64,000 nt of DNA, from positions 1 through 64,000 of the forward strand of contig NZ_VFTZ01000016.1 of the NCBI RefSeq assembly GCF_006440775.1. The letters are read 5' to 3'. Positions 26,427 to 35,741 of this stretch are shown here, one piece after another. The stretch is from Mesorhizobium sp. B2-7-2. Lineage in GTDB: Bacteria; Pseudomonadota; Alphaproteobacteria; Rhizobiales; Rhizobiaceae. The notes below the pieces were generated by a model. That model made no database searches. It was not told where the DNA came from and worked only from the letters and a program-made list of their open reading frames with translations. The position numbers were made by a program, and so were the translations under genes. Positions within the stretch are counted from its first letter, which is position 1. The number at the start of each line of letters is the position of its first letter.

Positions 26427-27242
26427 GTGACCAGGGATCCATTTCGCATCCGCGACCACGTTACAGAGTTCGATGATATCGTCGCCGAGATCGTTCGCCG
26501 CAGCGCGGAGACCCGGGCGAAAATCGAGAGCGTCGCCGACGTCGCCTATGGACCGGACGCCGCCGAAACCATCGATATGTTCTTTCCCCAAGGAAAACGC
26601 GACCGCGTGCCGGTGCACATGTTCATCCATGGCGGCTACTGGCGCATGTTCTCCAAGCGCGATTATTCCTATGTCGCGGACACGGTGACGCGGGCGGGCG
26701 CGATCGCGATCATCGTCGACTATTCACTGATGCCCTCAGTGAGGATGGCCGCTATCGTCGAGCAGGTGCGCCGGGCCAAGCGTTGGGTGCTCGAGCACAT
26801 CGCCGAGCACGGCGGCGATCGCGGCCGCCTGACGGTCAGCGGGCACTCCGCCGGCGCCCATCTGGCGACGATGCTGTTCAACGATGACGGCCGATCATCA
26901 AGCGTCAAAGGCGCGCTGCTGCTTGGCGGCTTGTACGAGTTGAAGCCTCTGCAGACCTCCTTCCTTGCCGCCGAGATCGCCATCACGGACGACGAGGCTG
27001 CCAGCCTGTCGCCGCTGACACATCGCTTCGATCCCTCCGTAGAGGTCGAGATTGCAGTTGGAGCCGAGGAAACGCCGCCGTTCCACAGCCAGGCCGAGGC
27101 ATTTGCGAAGCATCTGCGAAAGCAAGGGCTGGCAGTCTCTCAAACCGCCCTCTCCGGTGCCAATCACATGAGCAGCGTTCGCGATCTTGGAGTGAGTGGA
27201 ACCGAGGCATCGGATCGTTTGGCCAAGCTCATCGCCACATAG
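26427..27242 (+). CDS. Alpha/beta hydrolase, kynurenine formamidase/BD-FAE-like
   Basis: A 271-residue hydrolase starting at GTG. The oxyanion motif is MFIHGGYWRMFSK (HGGYW, residue ~68), the nucleophile elbow is VSGHSAGAHLA (Ser ~137) and the catalytic His is in SGANHMSS near the C-terminus. The HGGYW plus GHSAGAH combination is typical of formamidase-like amide or ester hydrolases. As the third gene of the Fe-ADH/ALDH operon it may release the pathway's alcohol from an ester or amide (inference). Confidence 0.85.
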   Translation: MTRDPFRIRDHVTEFDDIVAEIVRRSAETRAKIESVADVAYGPDAAETIDMFFPQGKRDRVPVHMFIHGGYWRMFSKRDYSYVADTVTRAGAIAIIVDYSLMPSVRMAAIVEQVRRAKRWVLEHIAEHGGDRGRLTVSGHSAGAHLATMLFNDDGRSSSVKGALLLGGLYELKPLQTSFLAAEIAITDDEAASLSPLTHRFDPSVEVEIAVGAEETPPFHSQAEAFAKHLRKQGLAVSQTALSGANHMSSVRDLGVSGTEASDRLAKLIAT

Positions 27243-27330
27243 AGTCCCATCCAGATATCGGGCCGCTGGCTAATTGGCCGACGCCGGAGACCGGCGCATG
27301 ATTGCCTTGGCGGCGATCTCGGCCGGCCGG

Positions 27331-29820
27331 CTACGCAGTCCTGCCCCGCAGGCTGTCGGCGAGGGAGGACAGCGCATCGGCGAGTTGCCGCGCGGTCTCC
27401 GGCGGCGGCAGCGGCATTTTCAGGCTCCGCACGCCGGTTGCCGAATCGCGTTCGATCCATGGATGCGCCGGAGCCTTGGGATCGTTGGCGGCCGCCAGAG
27501 CGGCAACGAATTGCGCACCCACCTGCGCCAAGGCTAGCCACGGATCGGAACCGGGATCGCTCCGCGGCACCATGGGCCCGTTCGAGTGCGCGACATCGCC
27601 GGCATCGAGATCCGAATCCGCCTTTGAGTCTACCGCAGGTCCTGCGTCCTCGGCAGCGGCAATGCTGTTTCCGACCTCTTCCGCCGGCGTCACGGCCTCG
27701 CTTTCACCCATGCTCCCGGTGACGTTCTCCACCTCCTTCATGAAGCGATTGAGACGCGAGCCGCCCAGCGAAATCTCGCCGCTGCCACCGTCGAGAATTC
27801 CAGCCGACAGCGAGCGCTTGAACGCCAGCACCGACAGCATCCCCTCCTCGATGGTGCCTTTAGCGACGAAATTGATGACCCGCACGGGCCGTGTCTGACC
27901 CATGCGATGGATGCGTGCGATGCGCTGCTCGAGCACGGCCGGGTTCCACGGCAGGTCCATGTTCACGAGAGTCGAGGCATGCTGCAGATTGAGGCCCGTG
28001 CTGCCGGCATCGGTGGACAGGAACACGCGACAGGCGGGGTCGTGACGAAAGCGCTCGACCAGCGCTGGCCGCTTGTCCGACGGCACGCCGCCGTGGAAGC
28101 TGACATAGCCCAAGCCGCGCGCTTCGAGACGCCGGATGACGATGTCGTGGGTCCGTGTCCATTGCGAGAACACCACCGCCTTGGCTTTCGGCTCGGCGAA
28201 CAGATCGTCGAACAGGGCCGCCAGCTCATCGGCCTTGACGCCATGGTCTGTCTCCTGGTCCAGGAGATAGGTGCTGTTGCACGACATGCGCATATTCTGC
28301 AGCGCGCAGGTCAGTCGCCGCTGATCCTTGTCCGACAAAAATCGCGTCCTCCGCCAGCGCTGCACGATTTTCGCCACCACGTCGGCGTTTTCCTGATGAT
28401 GGAGCATCTGCATCTCCGTCATCGGCACCAGAAGATTCTGGTCGAGACGATGCGGCAATTGCTTCAGCACCTCGGATTTGCGGCGGCGGATCATGATCGG
28501 CGCCAGTGTCTGACCAATCTTCTCGAGCCCGGTGTAGCCGGTCACGCGACCGCCTTCGTCCTTGACCTGGTGCTCGTGCAGCAGCTTCCACGTCGGCCCC
28601 AGCCGGTGCTGATCGACGAACTGAACGATCGAGATCAGCTCTTCGAGCTTGTTCTCCAAGGGCGTCCCGCTCAGCACGATCGCATAGGGACTGTCGATGC
28701 GCTTCAAGGCCCGCGCCGCAATGGTGTTCCAGTTCTTCACCCGTTGCGCTTCATCGACGATCACGAGATCGGGCGCCCAGTCGGCGATCAGATCAACGTC
28801 GGGCTTGAGCTTCTCGTAATTCGTGATCTTGCAGAAATCGTCCAAACGATAGTCGTTCTGGCGCTGCGCCCGCCCGCCATTGATGACCCGCGCCGCGTTC
28901 TCGCCTTTCCTGCCGGAGAAACGCAGAATCTCGCTCTGCCACTGGTATTTGAGCGAGGTCGGACAGATCACGAGCACTTTTGTGACGCCGAAATGCCGGG
29001 CCAATATTTCCGCCGCTGCAATCGCCTGGATGGTCTTGCCCAGCCCCATGTCGTCGCCGATCAGCGCCCGGCCCGCCCGCACGGCGAACAGGGCGCCCTC
29101 GGCCTGATAGGGATAGAGCGGCACCGTCAGATGCTTTCCGACTTCGGGGTCGGCGGCCCCAAGCGGAAACAGTTCCTTGAGCTTAGCGGCGCGGCGCTCC
29201 GCATCGCGCTTTCCCGCGATGAAATCGAGCGCATCGTCATAGGCGCGGAACTCGTGACCCGACTTCGATGCCATGGCCATGAAAGACTCGAGCTTGTCCA
29301 GGCGGTCGTCCGGCAGCATCCCATCATGTTCGGCGTCGAACAATGCCGCGGCCGCCTCGCGCAACGCTTGTGGGCTATCCGTTCCGGCGCGGAAATGGAG
29401 ACGGCGCCTGCCGTCGTTGCGAAGATACAGCTCGGAAAACGCCGGCTGGTAGCCGCGAGCAAACGCGGCCTTGGCGCCGCGCTTCTTCTCCAGCTTGGCG
29501 AGGGTAAATTCGATGTGCTTGCAGGTGCCGAGCTCGCTCGTCGCATAGTCGGGGCATGAGCAGAAATTGCCGCCGGGTCCCATGCCCCGGATCGCCACGC
29601 GGTAGCTCGATTTCGAGGCGGGATTGCTGACCCGAAACTCAGAGAAAAACGGTTCGCCAGTCAGATTCTCGAGCCCGAAGGCTTGCTCGCGGCCGAACTG
29701 GCGGCGCAAGCCGCGCTGCCAGTCCACAGGCGACAGATCGGCGGGCGCATGGCTGCGCGAGAGCTTGGGTTCCCTGTTCGGCTTGATCGCCGACTTCGTG
29801 TTTCCGCGCTTGGATCTCAT
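27331..29820 (-). CDS. SWIM zinc finger + SNF2 family DNA-dependent ATPase
   Basis: An 829-residue helicase-like protein, taking the ATG with GGAG nine bases upstream (a further in-frame ATG at 29859 has none). A SWIM zinc finger CSCPDYATSELGTCKH (CxCx10CxH, residues ~87-102) precedes a SNF2 motor: GDDMGLGKTIQA (motif I, ~256), VIVDEAQRVKN (II), VLSGTPLENKLEEL (III), STDAGSTGLNLQ (V) and EQRIARIHRMGQ (VI). The last ~150 residues are low-complexity. SNF2 proteins translocate on duplex DNA without unwinding. It is the last gene of the abiE-primase operon, 134 bases after the primase-helicase gene. Confidence 0.88.
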   Translation of the reverse strand: MRSKRGNTKSAIKPNREPKLSRSHAPADLSPVDWQRGLRRQFGREQAFGLENLTGEPFFSEFRVSNPASKSSYRVAIRGMGPGGNFCSCPDYATSELGTCKHIEFTLAKLEKKRGAKAAFARGYQPAFSELYLRNDGRRRLHFRAGTDSPQALREAAAALFDAEHDGMLPDDRLDKLESFMAMASKSGHEFRAYDDALDFIAGKRDAERRAAKLKELFPLGAADPEVGKHLTVPLYPYQAEGALFAVRAGRALIGDDMGLGKTIQAIAAAEILARHFGVTKVLVICPTSLKYQWQSEILRFSGRKGENAARVINGGRAQRQNDYRLDDFCKITNYEKLKPDVDLIADWAPDLVIVDEAQRVKNWNTIAARALKRIDSPYAIVLSGTPLENKLEELISIVQFVDQHRLGPTWKLLHEHQVKDEGGRVTGYTGLEKIGQTLAPIMIRRRKSEVLKQLPHRLDQNLLVPMTEMQMLHHQENADVVAKIVQRWRRTRFLSDKDQRRLTCALQNMRMSCNSTYLLDQETDHGVKADELAALFDDLFAEPKAKAVVFSQWTRTHDIVIRRLEARGLGYVSFHGGVPSDKRPALVERFRHDPACRVFLSTDAGSTGLNLQHASTLVNMDLPWNPAVLEQRIARIHRMGQTRPVRVINFVAKGTIEEGMLSVLAFKRSLSAGILDGGSGEISLGGSRLNRFMKEVENVTGSMGESEAVTPAEEVGNSIAAAEDAGPAVDSKADSDLDAGDVAHSNGPMVPRSDPGSDPWLALAQVGAQFVAALAAANDPKAPAHPWIERDSATGVRSLKMPLPPPETARQLADALSSLADSLRGRTA

Positions 29821-29954
29821 CGAATAGACTCCGTTCAGCAAATGTTTCCCGCGTGACATTCATCCGTATCCGATGCCCCATGTGGGCTCTACTTCTATTC
29901 CCAGCGGCGCCGGTGACCATCGTCCACGAAATCAAGATCGGCACATCACAGCTC

Positions 29955-32492
29955 TCACGAGTGTCCAACCGGTACTGCCGTGGCGGCAGACGGCTCGACT
30001 GTATAGCCGAGCGCCCGGTATCCAGATCGCCGCTTAGCCGCCATTCGCGTGAGAATGGGCACAAGGTCATCGACATAGTCGACAACGAGAACCTCTGTTT
30101 TACCAGCATGTTGCCGGTGAAGCCGACCGATATATTGGGCCAACGTGCCTTTCCACGAAATGGGCATCGTCAAGAACAGCGCGTCCAACCTTGGATCATC
30201 AAAGCCCTCGCCGATGTAACGCCCTGTCGCGAGGATGAGCCGCTCCTGATGGTCTGCCACTCGCAGGGCAGCATCTGACGCCTTGCGTTCGGCCGCTGAC
30301 ATTCCTCCTCGAAGGACGACAAGATTGCGCACGAAGCGCGAAAAGCGGCCTTGCAAATATTCGAGATGATCCCGGCGCTCGGTGAGCACGATCGGTGAGC
30401 GCTTTGCCTCCAGCGCCTTCAACACGTCGTCGAAGATCAGGTTATTACGTGTCTCGTCCTGCGCGATGGCCGCGTAAATCGCTGGCATGGCAGGACGATC
30501 CGAGTCCGCCAAAGGCGGTGGCAGTTGAAACTGCGTCGATCGAGTCTTCGCGCGGTGAACAATTCCCCGCCCCGCTGCTTGGGCACGCGCATCAACGCGA
30601 TGCCGAACTGGGCCACATTGCATGAAGATGATTGGATGGTGACCGTCTTTGCGGGCCACCGTCGCGGACAGTCCGAGGACATAGCGCGCTTTCGCCCGGC
30701 GGGCCACAAGCTCAAAGCTCGCCGCCGAAAGATGATGGCACTCATCGACAACCAGATGACCGTAGTTCGCTACCATGTCGGATACTTCACCTCGGCGCAC
30801 GAGGCTCTGGATCAATGCGACATCAATGATACCAGTCGGCTTGCGGCGTCCGCCGCCAATGACGCCGATATCTTTCGGATCGATATCGAGGAATGTCCTT
30901 AGCCGCTCCACCCACTGGGTGAGCAATTCGCGGCGATGGACAAGAACAAGCGCATTGCGTCCGCGTTGCGCAATCAAGGCTGCGGCCACCACCGTCTTGC
31001 CGAAGGCGGTCGTCGCCGCAAGCACGCCATGCTCATGCGGAAGAAGGGCGTCAAACGCCTTGACCTGCGGCTCGTACAACGTCCCCTGAAACCGTATTCG
31101 GCTCGCAAGCGGATCGCCGATCGCCCTCAGATCATTCAACTCAACCTCGGCGCCCTCGCCTTGGATCAGCTCAACAGCTTCGTCAAGGCATCCGCGGGGC
31201 AGCCCCACATGACGCGCGTGAAGTTCGGCGCAGGAGATGATCCGAGGCTTGCCGAAGGTCGAGAGACGCATGGACTGCGCACGATAGAACTCAGGGTTTT
31301 GGAAGGCCGCCAGGCGTATGAGCCGCGTCGACATTGCCGACGGCAAATCGGTCCGGTCTATATAGAGCTGGTCGGCGACCACTATCGTGATCTTGCCCGA
31401 CAGGGGACTGCCGACCGGCCCCGCTTTGGGGCGCCGAGACGGTGTCATGCGCCAGGGCTCGTCCGCTTCTTCATCTTCGACGGGCATGCGGACGCCCAGA
31501 ATACGGCCACGCGTCTCCGCATCGTCGACGATTTCTGCGGCGGCCTTGGCCGATAGCCGTGGCATCGCCGCCAGAAACGCCCTTTGGTCGTCGTATGGAC
31601 GAAGATCTTGGTCGATGAAGACACTGTTTCCAAGCTCGCGCGCGCGGCGCTGCAAAGGTAAAGCGATCAGATTGCCGAAGCCGCCGACCGGCATGATATC
31701 CTGGCTCGGAAAAAGGCGATCGTATGAGGCGAAACCTATTTCCGGGCGACGCTCCATCGTTTCCGTCAGCATTGTCGCGCCAAGTTGCCGAGCGGTGCGC
31801 GCCGAAACCGGCTCAGAGAAGAAAATCCACACATGACCACCATTGCCGGATCGAGACCGCTCAAGGGCCGCAGCAACGCCCTTGGCCTGGCAAGTCTCCA
31901 GCATGGCCAAGGCGTCAGCCACCCAGTTCTCCTCGTCAAAATCGGCGGCCAGAAACCAGCAGGTCTCGTCAGGAAGCAGCGGATAAACACCCGCCACGAA
32001 ATCGCCGCCAAAGCCGCGTGCGGCCTCGCCGCGCAGATGCTTTTCGATGATGTCGTCGGCGACCGGGATGAAGGCTTGATGAGGGCACTCGCCGCATTTG
32101 ACCTGAGGCTTCCCGCATACCCCTTTCACCCACTCGTTGGCGCACGCGGGCGCATAGCCGGACTTTGCGGCCTTCCGATTTTCCCATCTGACAGGGAATA
32201 CGTCAGCACGGCCTGCGAATAGGCCCCGAAACAGCGCGATCTTTTCCGTGGTGGGTGACGCGGCAGTGACCCCCGGCGCATCTGCAATGACGGGTGGTGA
32301 ATAATTTGCGGCCGCGGCCGAGCGCCGGCTCACCAGATTCCTCAGCGCGGCCTCAAGCTCTTTCCGCTCGGCCTCATTTGCGGCTAGGCGGTCGCGAAGC
32401 CGCTCAATCTCGACCTCGAGTTCGTGCGCAGTCTCGGCGCCACTGCCCAGCACCAGTCGTTTCGACACAGCTCCGCTCAGCCAAGTCTTCAT
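29955..32492 (-). CDS. Archaeo-eukaryotic primase + SF2 helicase (TOTE conflict-type) protein
   Basis: An 845-residue protein. A short coiled coil (residues ~24-56) leads into an archaeo-eukaryotic primase-like domain (~85-300). This has a Cys cluster at 117-136 (VCGKPQVKCGECPH), the metal motif AADFDEENW (~183), the SRSGNGGHVWIFF motif with its His (~220) and SYDRLFPSQD. The second half is an XPB-like SF2 helicase: ATTAFGKTVVAAAL (~495), VVDECHH (~582), LGLSATV and QYIGRLHRQHAGK. This combination is what I know as the TOTE conflict-system primase-helicase. Start overlaps the abiEii stop by four bases (ATGA). Confidence 0.85.
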   Translation of the reverse strand: MKTWLSGAVSKRLVLGSGAETAHELEVEIERLRDRLAANEAERKELEAALRNLVSRRSAAAANYSPPVIADAPGVTAASPTTEKIALFRGLFAGRADVFPVRWENRKAAKSGYAPACANEWVKGVCGKPQVKCGECPHQAFIPVADDIIEKHLRGEAARGFGGDFVAGVYPLLPDETCWFLAADFDEENWVADALAMLETCQAKGVAAALERSRSGNGGHVWIFFSEPVSARTARQLGATMLTETMERRPEIGFASYDRLFPSQDIMPVGGFGNLIALPLQRRARELGNSVFIDQDLRPYDDQRAFLAAMPRLSAKAAAEIVDDAETRGRILGVRMPVEDEEADEPWRMTPSRRPKAGPVGSPLSGKITIVVADQLYIDRTDLPSAMSTRLIRLAAFQNPEFYRAQSMRLSTFGKPRIISCAELHARHVGLPRGCLDEAVELIQGEGAEVELNDLRAIGDPLASRIRFQGTLYEPQVKAFDALLPHEHGVLAATTAFGKTVVAAALIAQRGRNALVLVHRRELLTQWVERLRTFLDIDPKDIGVIGGGRRKPTGIIDVALIQSLVRRGEVSDMVANYGHLVVDECHHLSAASFELVARRAKARYVLGLSATVARKDGHHPIIFMQCGPVRHRVDARAQAAGRGIVHRAKTRSTQFQLPPPLADSDRPAMPAIYAAIAQDETRNNLIFDDVLKALEAKRSPIVLTERRDHLEYLQGRFSRFVRNLVVLRGGMSAAERKASDAALRVADHQERLILATGRYIGEGFDDPRLDALFLTMPISWKGTLAQYIGRLHRQHAGKTEVLVVDYVDDLVPILTRMAAKRRSGYRALGYTVEPSAATAVPVGHS

Positions 32493-33517
32493 GGAGTAGG
32501 CTCCGCAGGTCGTCGTCCTCGTCTCGCACGTGGCGCCAGCGACTTGTCACCGGATTTCCAAGCTTTGACGTTCTGCGCCTTCCATCGCAACGCCGGACAG
32601 GCTTCTATCGCGGCGCTCACGGATTCCGGAACGTCCATAGGAGACGCGCCTATCTCGCCTCGATCAAGTATACTGTCCAAGAACGCTCTCTCGCCTACCG
32701 TGAACTGAAACAGCAGCGCGAGTTTCTCTCGACACTCGGCCGTGACCTTGTCGATCCATGCCGCTGGGCCGCCGAAGGCATCGAAATATCGGTCATGTAG
32801 GCACATGGTCAGCTTGCCGGTGATGTCGCCGACCTCACATCCGATCGTTGCGGGTGAGGCGGTGCGCCAATCGAAGCTCTTGGCGCTTGCGCCGATCATC
32901 AAAGTGGCGGCCTTGATCTTTGCCCAGTCGAGAGACGGCATGGCGATGATCCGGTGTGCGTCGAACAGATCGCGTGCGGTGCGCCGCGTAACCAGCGCGA
33001 CCATCTTGCCGGCGATGATCTCGTGGATGTCAAGGACCGGCACGTCCATCGCTCGATACGATCCGATGGCTGCCGACGGCATGCGGCCCACGCCGTAAAG
33101 GGGAGCACGGAAGAGATAGTTGATATCGATCTCGACCGTCCCCGCCCCGCCCAGCGCGGAAGCATAGCGGTAGATCCATTTGCCGCCGGCGTGCTCGGAT
33201 GGCCCGCGCCGCGCGGCGTAGCCTTTCGATTCCATCAGCCGCTCGATCCGGTCCTCCAGCCCCGGCCGGTCCGCATCCATCCTCTTCTTCTCGATTGCAC
33301 CGACATAGTTGATATCGATGTCGACCGAGAGGCGATCCAGATTGGCATGGAAGACATTGAGCGCCGTTCCGCCCTTCAAGGCGACGCGCGGTCCGATCAG
33401 CGCGTCGGCGCTCAACGCGTCGAGAATGTCGATCAGCCGGATCACCCTCTCCAACGTCGCCGGCTGGAGCTGCCGCTCGGCCGCAAGGTCCTGAAGCGTT
33501 TCTCGCGATGCGACCAT
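32489..33517 (-). CDS. abiEii: AbiEii-type nucleotidyltransferase toxin
   Basis: A 342-residue nucleotidyltransferase-fold protein of the type IV toxin-antitoxin/abortive-infection family (DUF1814). The active-site motif is VALKGGTALNVFH followed by RLSVDIDINYVG (GG-T/S plus DxD, residues ~45-75). The second conserved block is IIAGKMVALVTRRTARDLFDAHRI with the RDxxD pattern. Known AbiEii members transfer GTP or modify tRNA and arrest growth. The start MVASRETL overlaps the abiEi stop by one base (TGATG); an in-frame extension to 33571 would run into abiEi. Confidence 0.9.
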   Translation of the reverse strand: MVASRETLQDLAAERQLQPATLERVIRLIDILDALSADALIGPRVALKGGTALNVFHANLDRLSVDIDINYVGAIEKKRMDADRPGLEDRIERLMESKGYAARRGPSEHAGGKWIYRYASALGGAGTVEIDINYLFRAPLYGVGRMPSAAIGSYRAMDVPVLDIHEIIAGKMVALVTRRTARDLFDAHRIIAMPSLDWAKIKAATLMIGASAKSFDWRTASPATIGCEVGDITGKLTMCLHDRYFDAFGGPAAWIDKVTAECREKLALLFQFTVGERAFLDSILDRGEIGASPMDVPESVSAAIEACPALRWKAQNVKAWKSGDKSLAPRARRGRRPAEPTP

Positions 33518-34353
33518 CAGACGCCTTCGAAGGAGGCGTCGACCGCCTGCGTCGGGAGAAGCACGCGCCACGGCTGGACGAGCACAGCGTGACCGGGCTC
33601 GGCGCCCAGCGCGTAGTGCTTCGAGCGTGGAAGACGTGCTCGCAGGCGTAACAGAACGTCATCGGTGACGCCTAGCGCGCGTTGCCGCTTTTCGAGCCAC
33701 CAGCCGCAAACCGAAGCGAGCGAGCTGTTGTCCAGCAGTTCGACATAGTCGGCGACTTTCGCCGGATCGAGATAGCGGACCAGGTCCAGTGACTTCAGAA
33801 CTTCCTCGGCGCCGCCGGCGAGTTCCGGTCGGTGCAGGACATCGACGATCGTGCGTTCGACCGCCGTCACGCGGACCGTCACCCCCTGCCGATCCATGGT
33901 CGTGGTCAGGTAGTCGGCCTTGCCGGTCGCCGCCAACGTCTTTGGCGGCGTGACGAAGCGGCAAGCGCCAAACGACAGTTCCACGCGTTCGGTTCGGCCG
34001 GCGCTGATGAGCTGGACTTCGTTGAACTCGGAATAGGCTATGCCATGCAGCTCAAGGCCGGAGTGAAATCCCAAAACGCCATCGGGGCGCAGCCTGCTCG
34101 CCGCGGCGAAGCGGTCGATCACCATCCGGTCCGCTGTCAGGTGAGCCGGTACGGCCGCGAACACCTCGCGGCTGACGCGCTTGATGTTACCGGCCCGCAG
34201 ATGGTACCGGAGCAGGCTCGTCACATTGGCCCCGCCCGCCGGGTGGCCGAGGGCCACTGCGAACTCTGCGCGGGTGAATACCGGATGAGCCGACAGGAAG
34301 CTGGCCGTTTTGCGCTGGCGAGGTTGCGTAGCGAGTCTTCGATTCTGCTCCAT
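33517..34353 (-). CDS. abiEi: AbiEi-type antitoxin and autoregulator
   Basis: A 278-residue protein with the AbiEi layout: an N-terminal winged helix (residues ~15-75, FLSAHPVFTRAEFAVAL to NIKRVSREVFAAV) that binds operator DNA, then the C-terminal antitoxin domain containing GFHSGLELHGIAYSEFNEVQL and VTAVERTIVDVLHRPEL. Type IV antitoxins of this family repress their own promoter and block the toxin without binding it directly. First gene of the four-gene operon. The inverted repeat just upstream (34355/34461) is a natural operator candidate. Confidence 0.88.
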   Translation of the reverse strand: MEQNRRLATQPRQRKTASFLSAHPVFTRAEFAVALGHPAGGANVTSLLRYHLRAGNIKRVSREVFAAVPAHLTADRMVIDRFAAASRLRPDGVLGFHSGLELHGIAYSEFNEVQLISAGRTERVELSFGACRFVTPPKTLAATGKADYLTTTMDRQGVTVRVTAVERTIVDVLHRPELAGGAEEVLKSLDLVRYLDPAKVADYVELLDNSSLASVCGWWLEKRQRALGVTDDVLLRLRARLPRSKHYALGAEPGHAVLVQPWRVLLPTQAVDASFEGV

Positions 34354-34354
34354 A

Positions 34355-34471
34355 ATGGGTAATTAATTGCCGTTACGACGCATATCTGTCAACAAACCCA
34401 CGCATGGACGGCCCCGATGGCCCTGCTTTCCGGTTGCGAAAAACGCGCCGTATAGGCTATAAATTACCCAT
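34355..34471 (-). promoter_or_regulatory. Inverted repeat pair upstream of abiEi
   Basis: ATGGGTAATTA (34355-34365), two bases before the abiEi start, and AAATTACCCAT (34461-34471) are inverted copies matching at 10 of 11 positions, 95 bases apart. AbiEi proteins are known to repress by binding inverted repeats in their promoter, so these are probable autoregulatory sites. The minus-strand TATAGCCTATAC just inside the distal arm may hold a -10. Confidence 0.55.
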
Positions 34472-34583
34472 CTGAACGCATTTTCTAGAACTAACGATGT
34501 ATTGCCGATTATCCTCAGCCTCAATAAGCCGTTGAATAAATGGAATCTTGTAGGCGACGGCCGCCCCCTATTCCTACTCGATT

Positions 34584-34732
34584 GTCCTGAGCCATCGTAG
34601 TGCGCTGATTTGGCACCGCAATTTATTTTTGCATAACAGAGAACCGTCTCGCCGATTCATCAGAAAATTGCACTCTTGATTTCAAAAGAGAATATCGCCG
34701 ATTCGGGACGACGATGGCGGTCTCAGGCTGAC
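34584..34732. mobile_element. Possible MITE or insertion-sequence remnant
   Basis: GTCCTGAG-CCATCGT at 34584-34598 and the inverted GTC(AG)CTGAGaccgCCATCGT at 34711-34732 (read on the minus strand) form imperfect terminal repeats around 149 bases of AT-rich sequence. TCGCCGATTC occurs twice inside (34649 and 34695). No open frame is present. The remaining 34472-34583 and 34733-34850 hold nothing that I can name. Confidence 0.35.
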
Positions 34733-34850
34733 GAAAAAAGGACTACCAGCCTCCATCTGTTTCGGTGTTCAGCGCCCGCGCGATTAAGAGCGCGAGTCCC
34801 AGGCGCGACAGAGCCGCGGAAACCCTCGGTTGGATGAGGCGTTCTTAATC

Positions 34851-35684
34851 ATGACCCGACGCATGAGCGAGCGCGTAGCTATCGTGACTGGTGCAGGACG
34901 CGGCCTTGGGCGCGCCATGACGATGGCTCTGCTGGGCGCAGGCCATCGCGTATTTCTGACGTCGACCGATATCGAGTCGCTCGACGAGACACGACGCGCC
35001 AGCGGAGCGGGCGAGCGCGCTGCCGTGAAGACTGCCGATCTCGGCAATGAACAAGAGCTGGCTGACCTGGTCGATGCCGCCATGCGCGCATTCGGGCGCG
35101 TCGATGTCCTTGTCAGCAACGCGGGCGTCCCAAACCCGCCGGTACAACGGCCTCTTGACGTCACACCGGATCAGTTCCGGCAGTTGTTCGAGATCAACAC
35201 GATTGCCTCGATCAATTTGATCCGGCTGGTCACCCCCGACATGGTCGCGCGCAGATGGGGTCGGATCATCTTCATCTCCACCAGCCTTGATACCATGCTC
35301 GAACCGGGTCACGTCGCGTATGGAATGACCAAGGCGGCTGGAGAAGCCTTCATCGCGGCTCTCGCAACGTCGCTTCAGTCGACGGGCGTCACGGCCAACG
35401 TACTTTCGCCCGGCGGCGCAGTTGCAACGAGAATGGCGGCAGGTGTTGCGGACCCAAAGGCCCTACTTCAGCCCGAAATCATGGCGGCGCCCGTTGTGTG
35501 GCTGGCGTCGGATGACTCGAATAACGTAACCGGCCGACGCTTCATCGCCGCGAAGTGGAATGCTGCGCTCAATCCCGCTCAAGCGTCGCAGGCCGCAAGC
35601 GCGCCGGCTGCATGGGGCGGCTATGGCGACAAAAGCGTCAAACCCGTAAGAGGCGGTAGCCGCTCAAAAAGTTCTCCGCCTTGA
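34851..35684 (+). CDS. SDR family oxidoreductase with C-terminal extension
   Basis: A 277-residue SDR. Cofactor motif VTGAGRGLGRAM, then SNAGVPNPP, IFISTSLDT (Ser) and AYGMTKAAGEAF (Tyr, Lys). Instead of the usual DGG ending, the last ~45 residues read GRRFIAAKWNAALNPAQ and a basic serine-rich tail, a pattern seen in SDRs of unknown substrate. The exact start is uncertain: 34830, 34851 and 34863 are all in frame and none has a strong ribosome site. It is the first of four SDR genes in 6 kb and ends 58 bases before the convergent LysR gene. Confidence 0.8.
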   Translation: MTRRMSERVAIVTGAGRGLGRAMTMALLGAGHRVFLTSTDIESLDETRRASGAGERAAVKTADLGNEQELADLVDAAMRAFGRVDVLVSNAGVPNPPVQRPLDVTPDQFRQLFEINTIASINLIRLVTPDMVARRWGRIIFISTSLDTMLEPGHVAYGMTKAAGEAFIAALATSLQSTGVTANVLSPGGAVATRMAAGVADPKALLQPEIMAAPVVWLASDDSNNVTGRRFIAAKWNAALNPAQASQAASAPAAWGGYGDKSVKPVRGGSRSKSSPP

Positions 35685-35741
35685 AGCCTCCCGTCGCCCG
35701 AACCGTCAGATGCGCAAGCGTCCCCGGCGACCTGCCGCGGG

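Noticed and set aside
27907-29559. Plus-strand open frame of 550 codons
   Set aside because: Antisense to the SNF2 gene; high GC keeps the opposite frame open and no motif is present.
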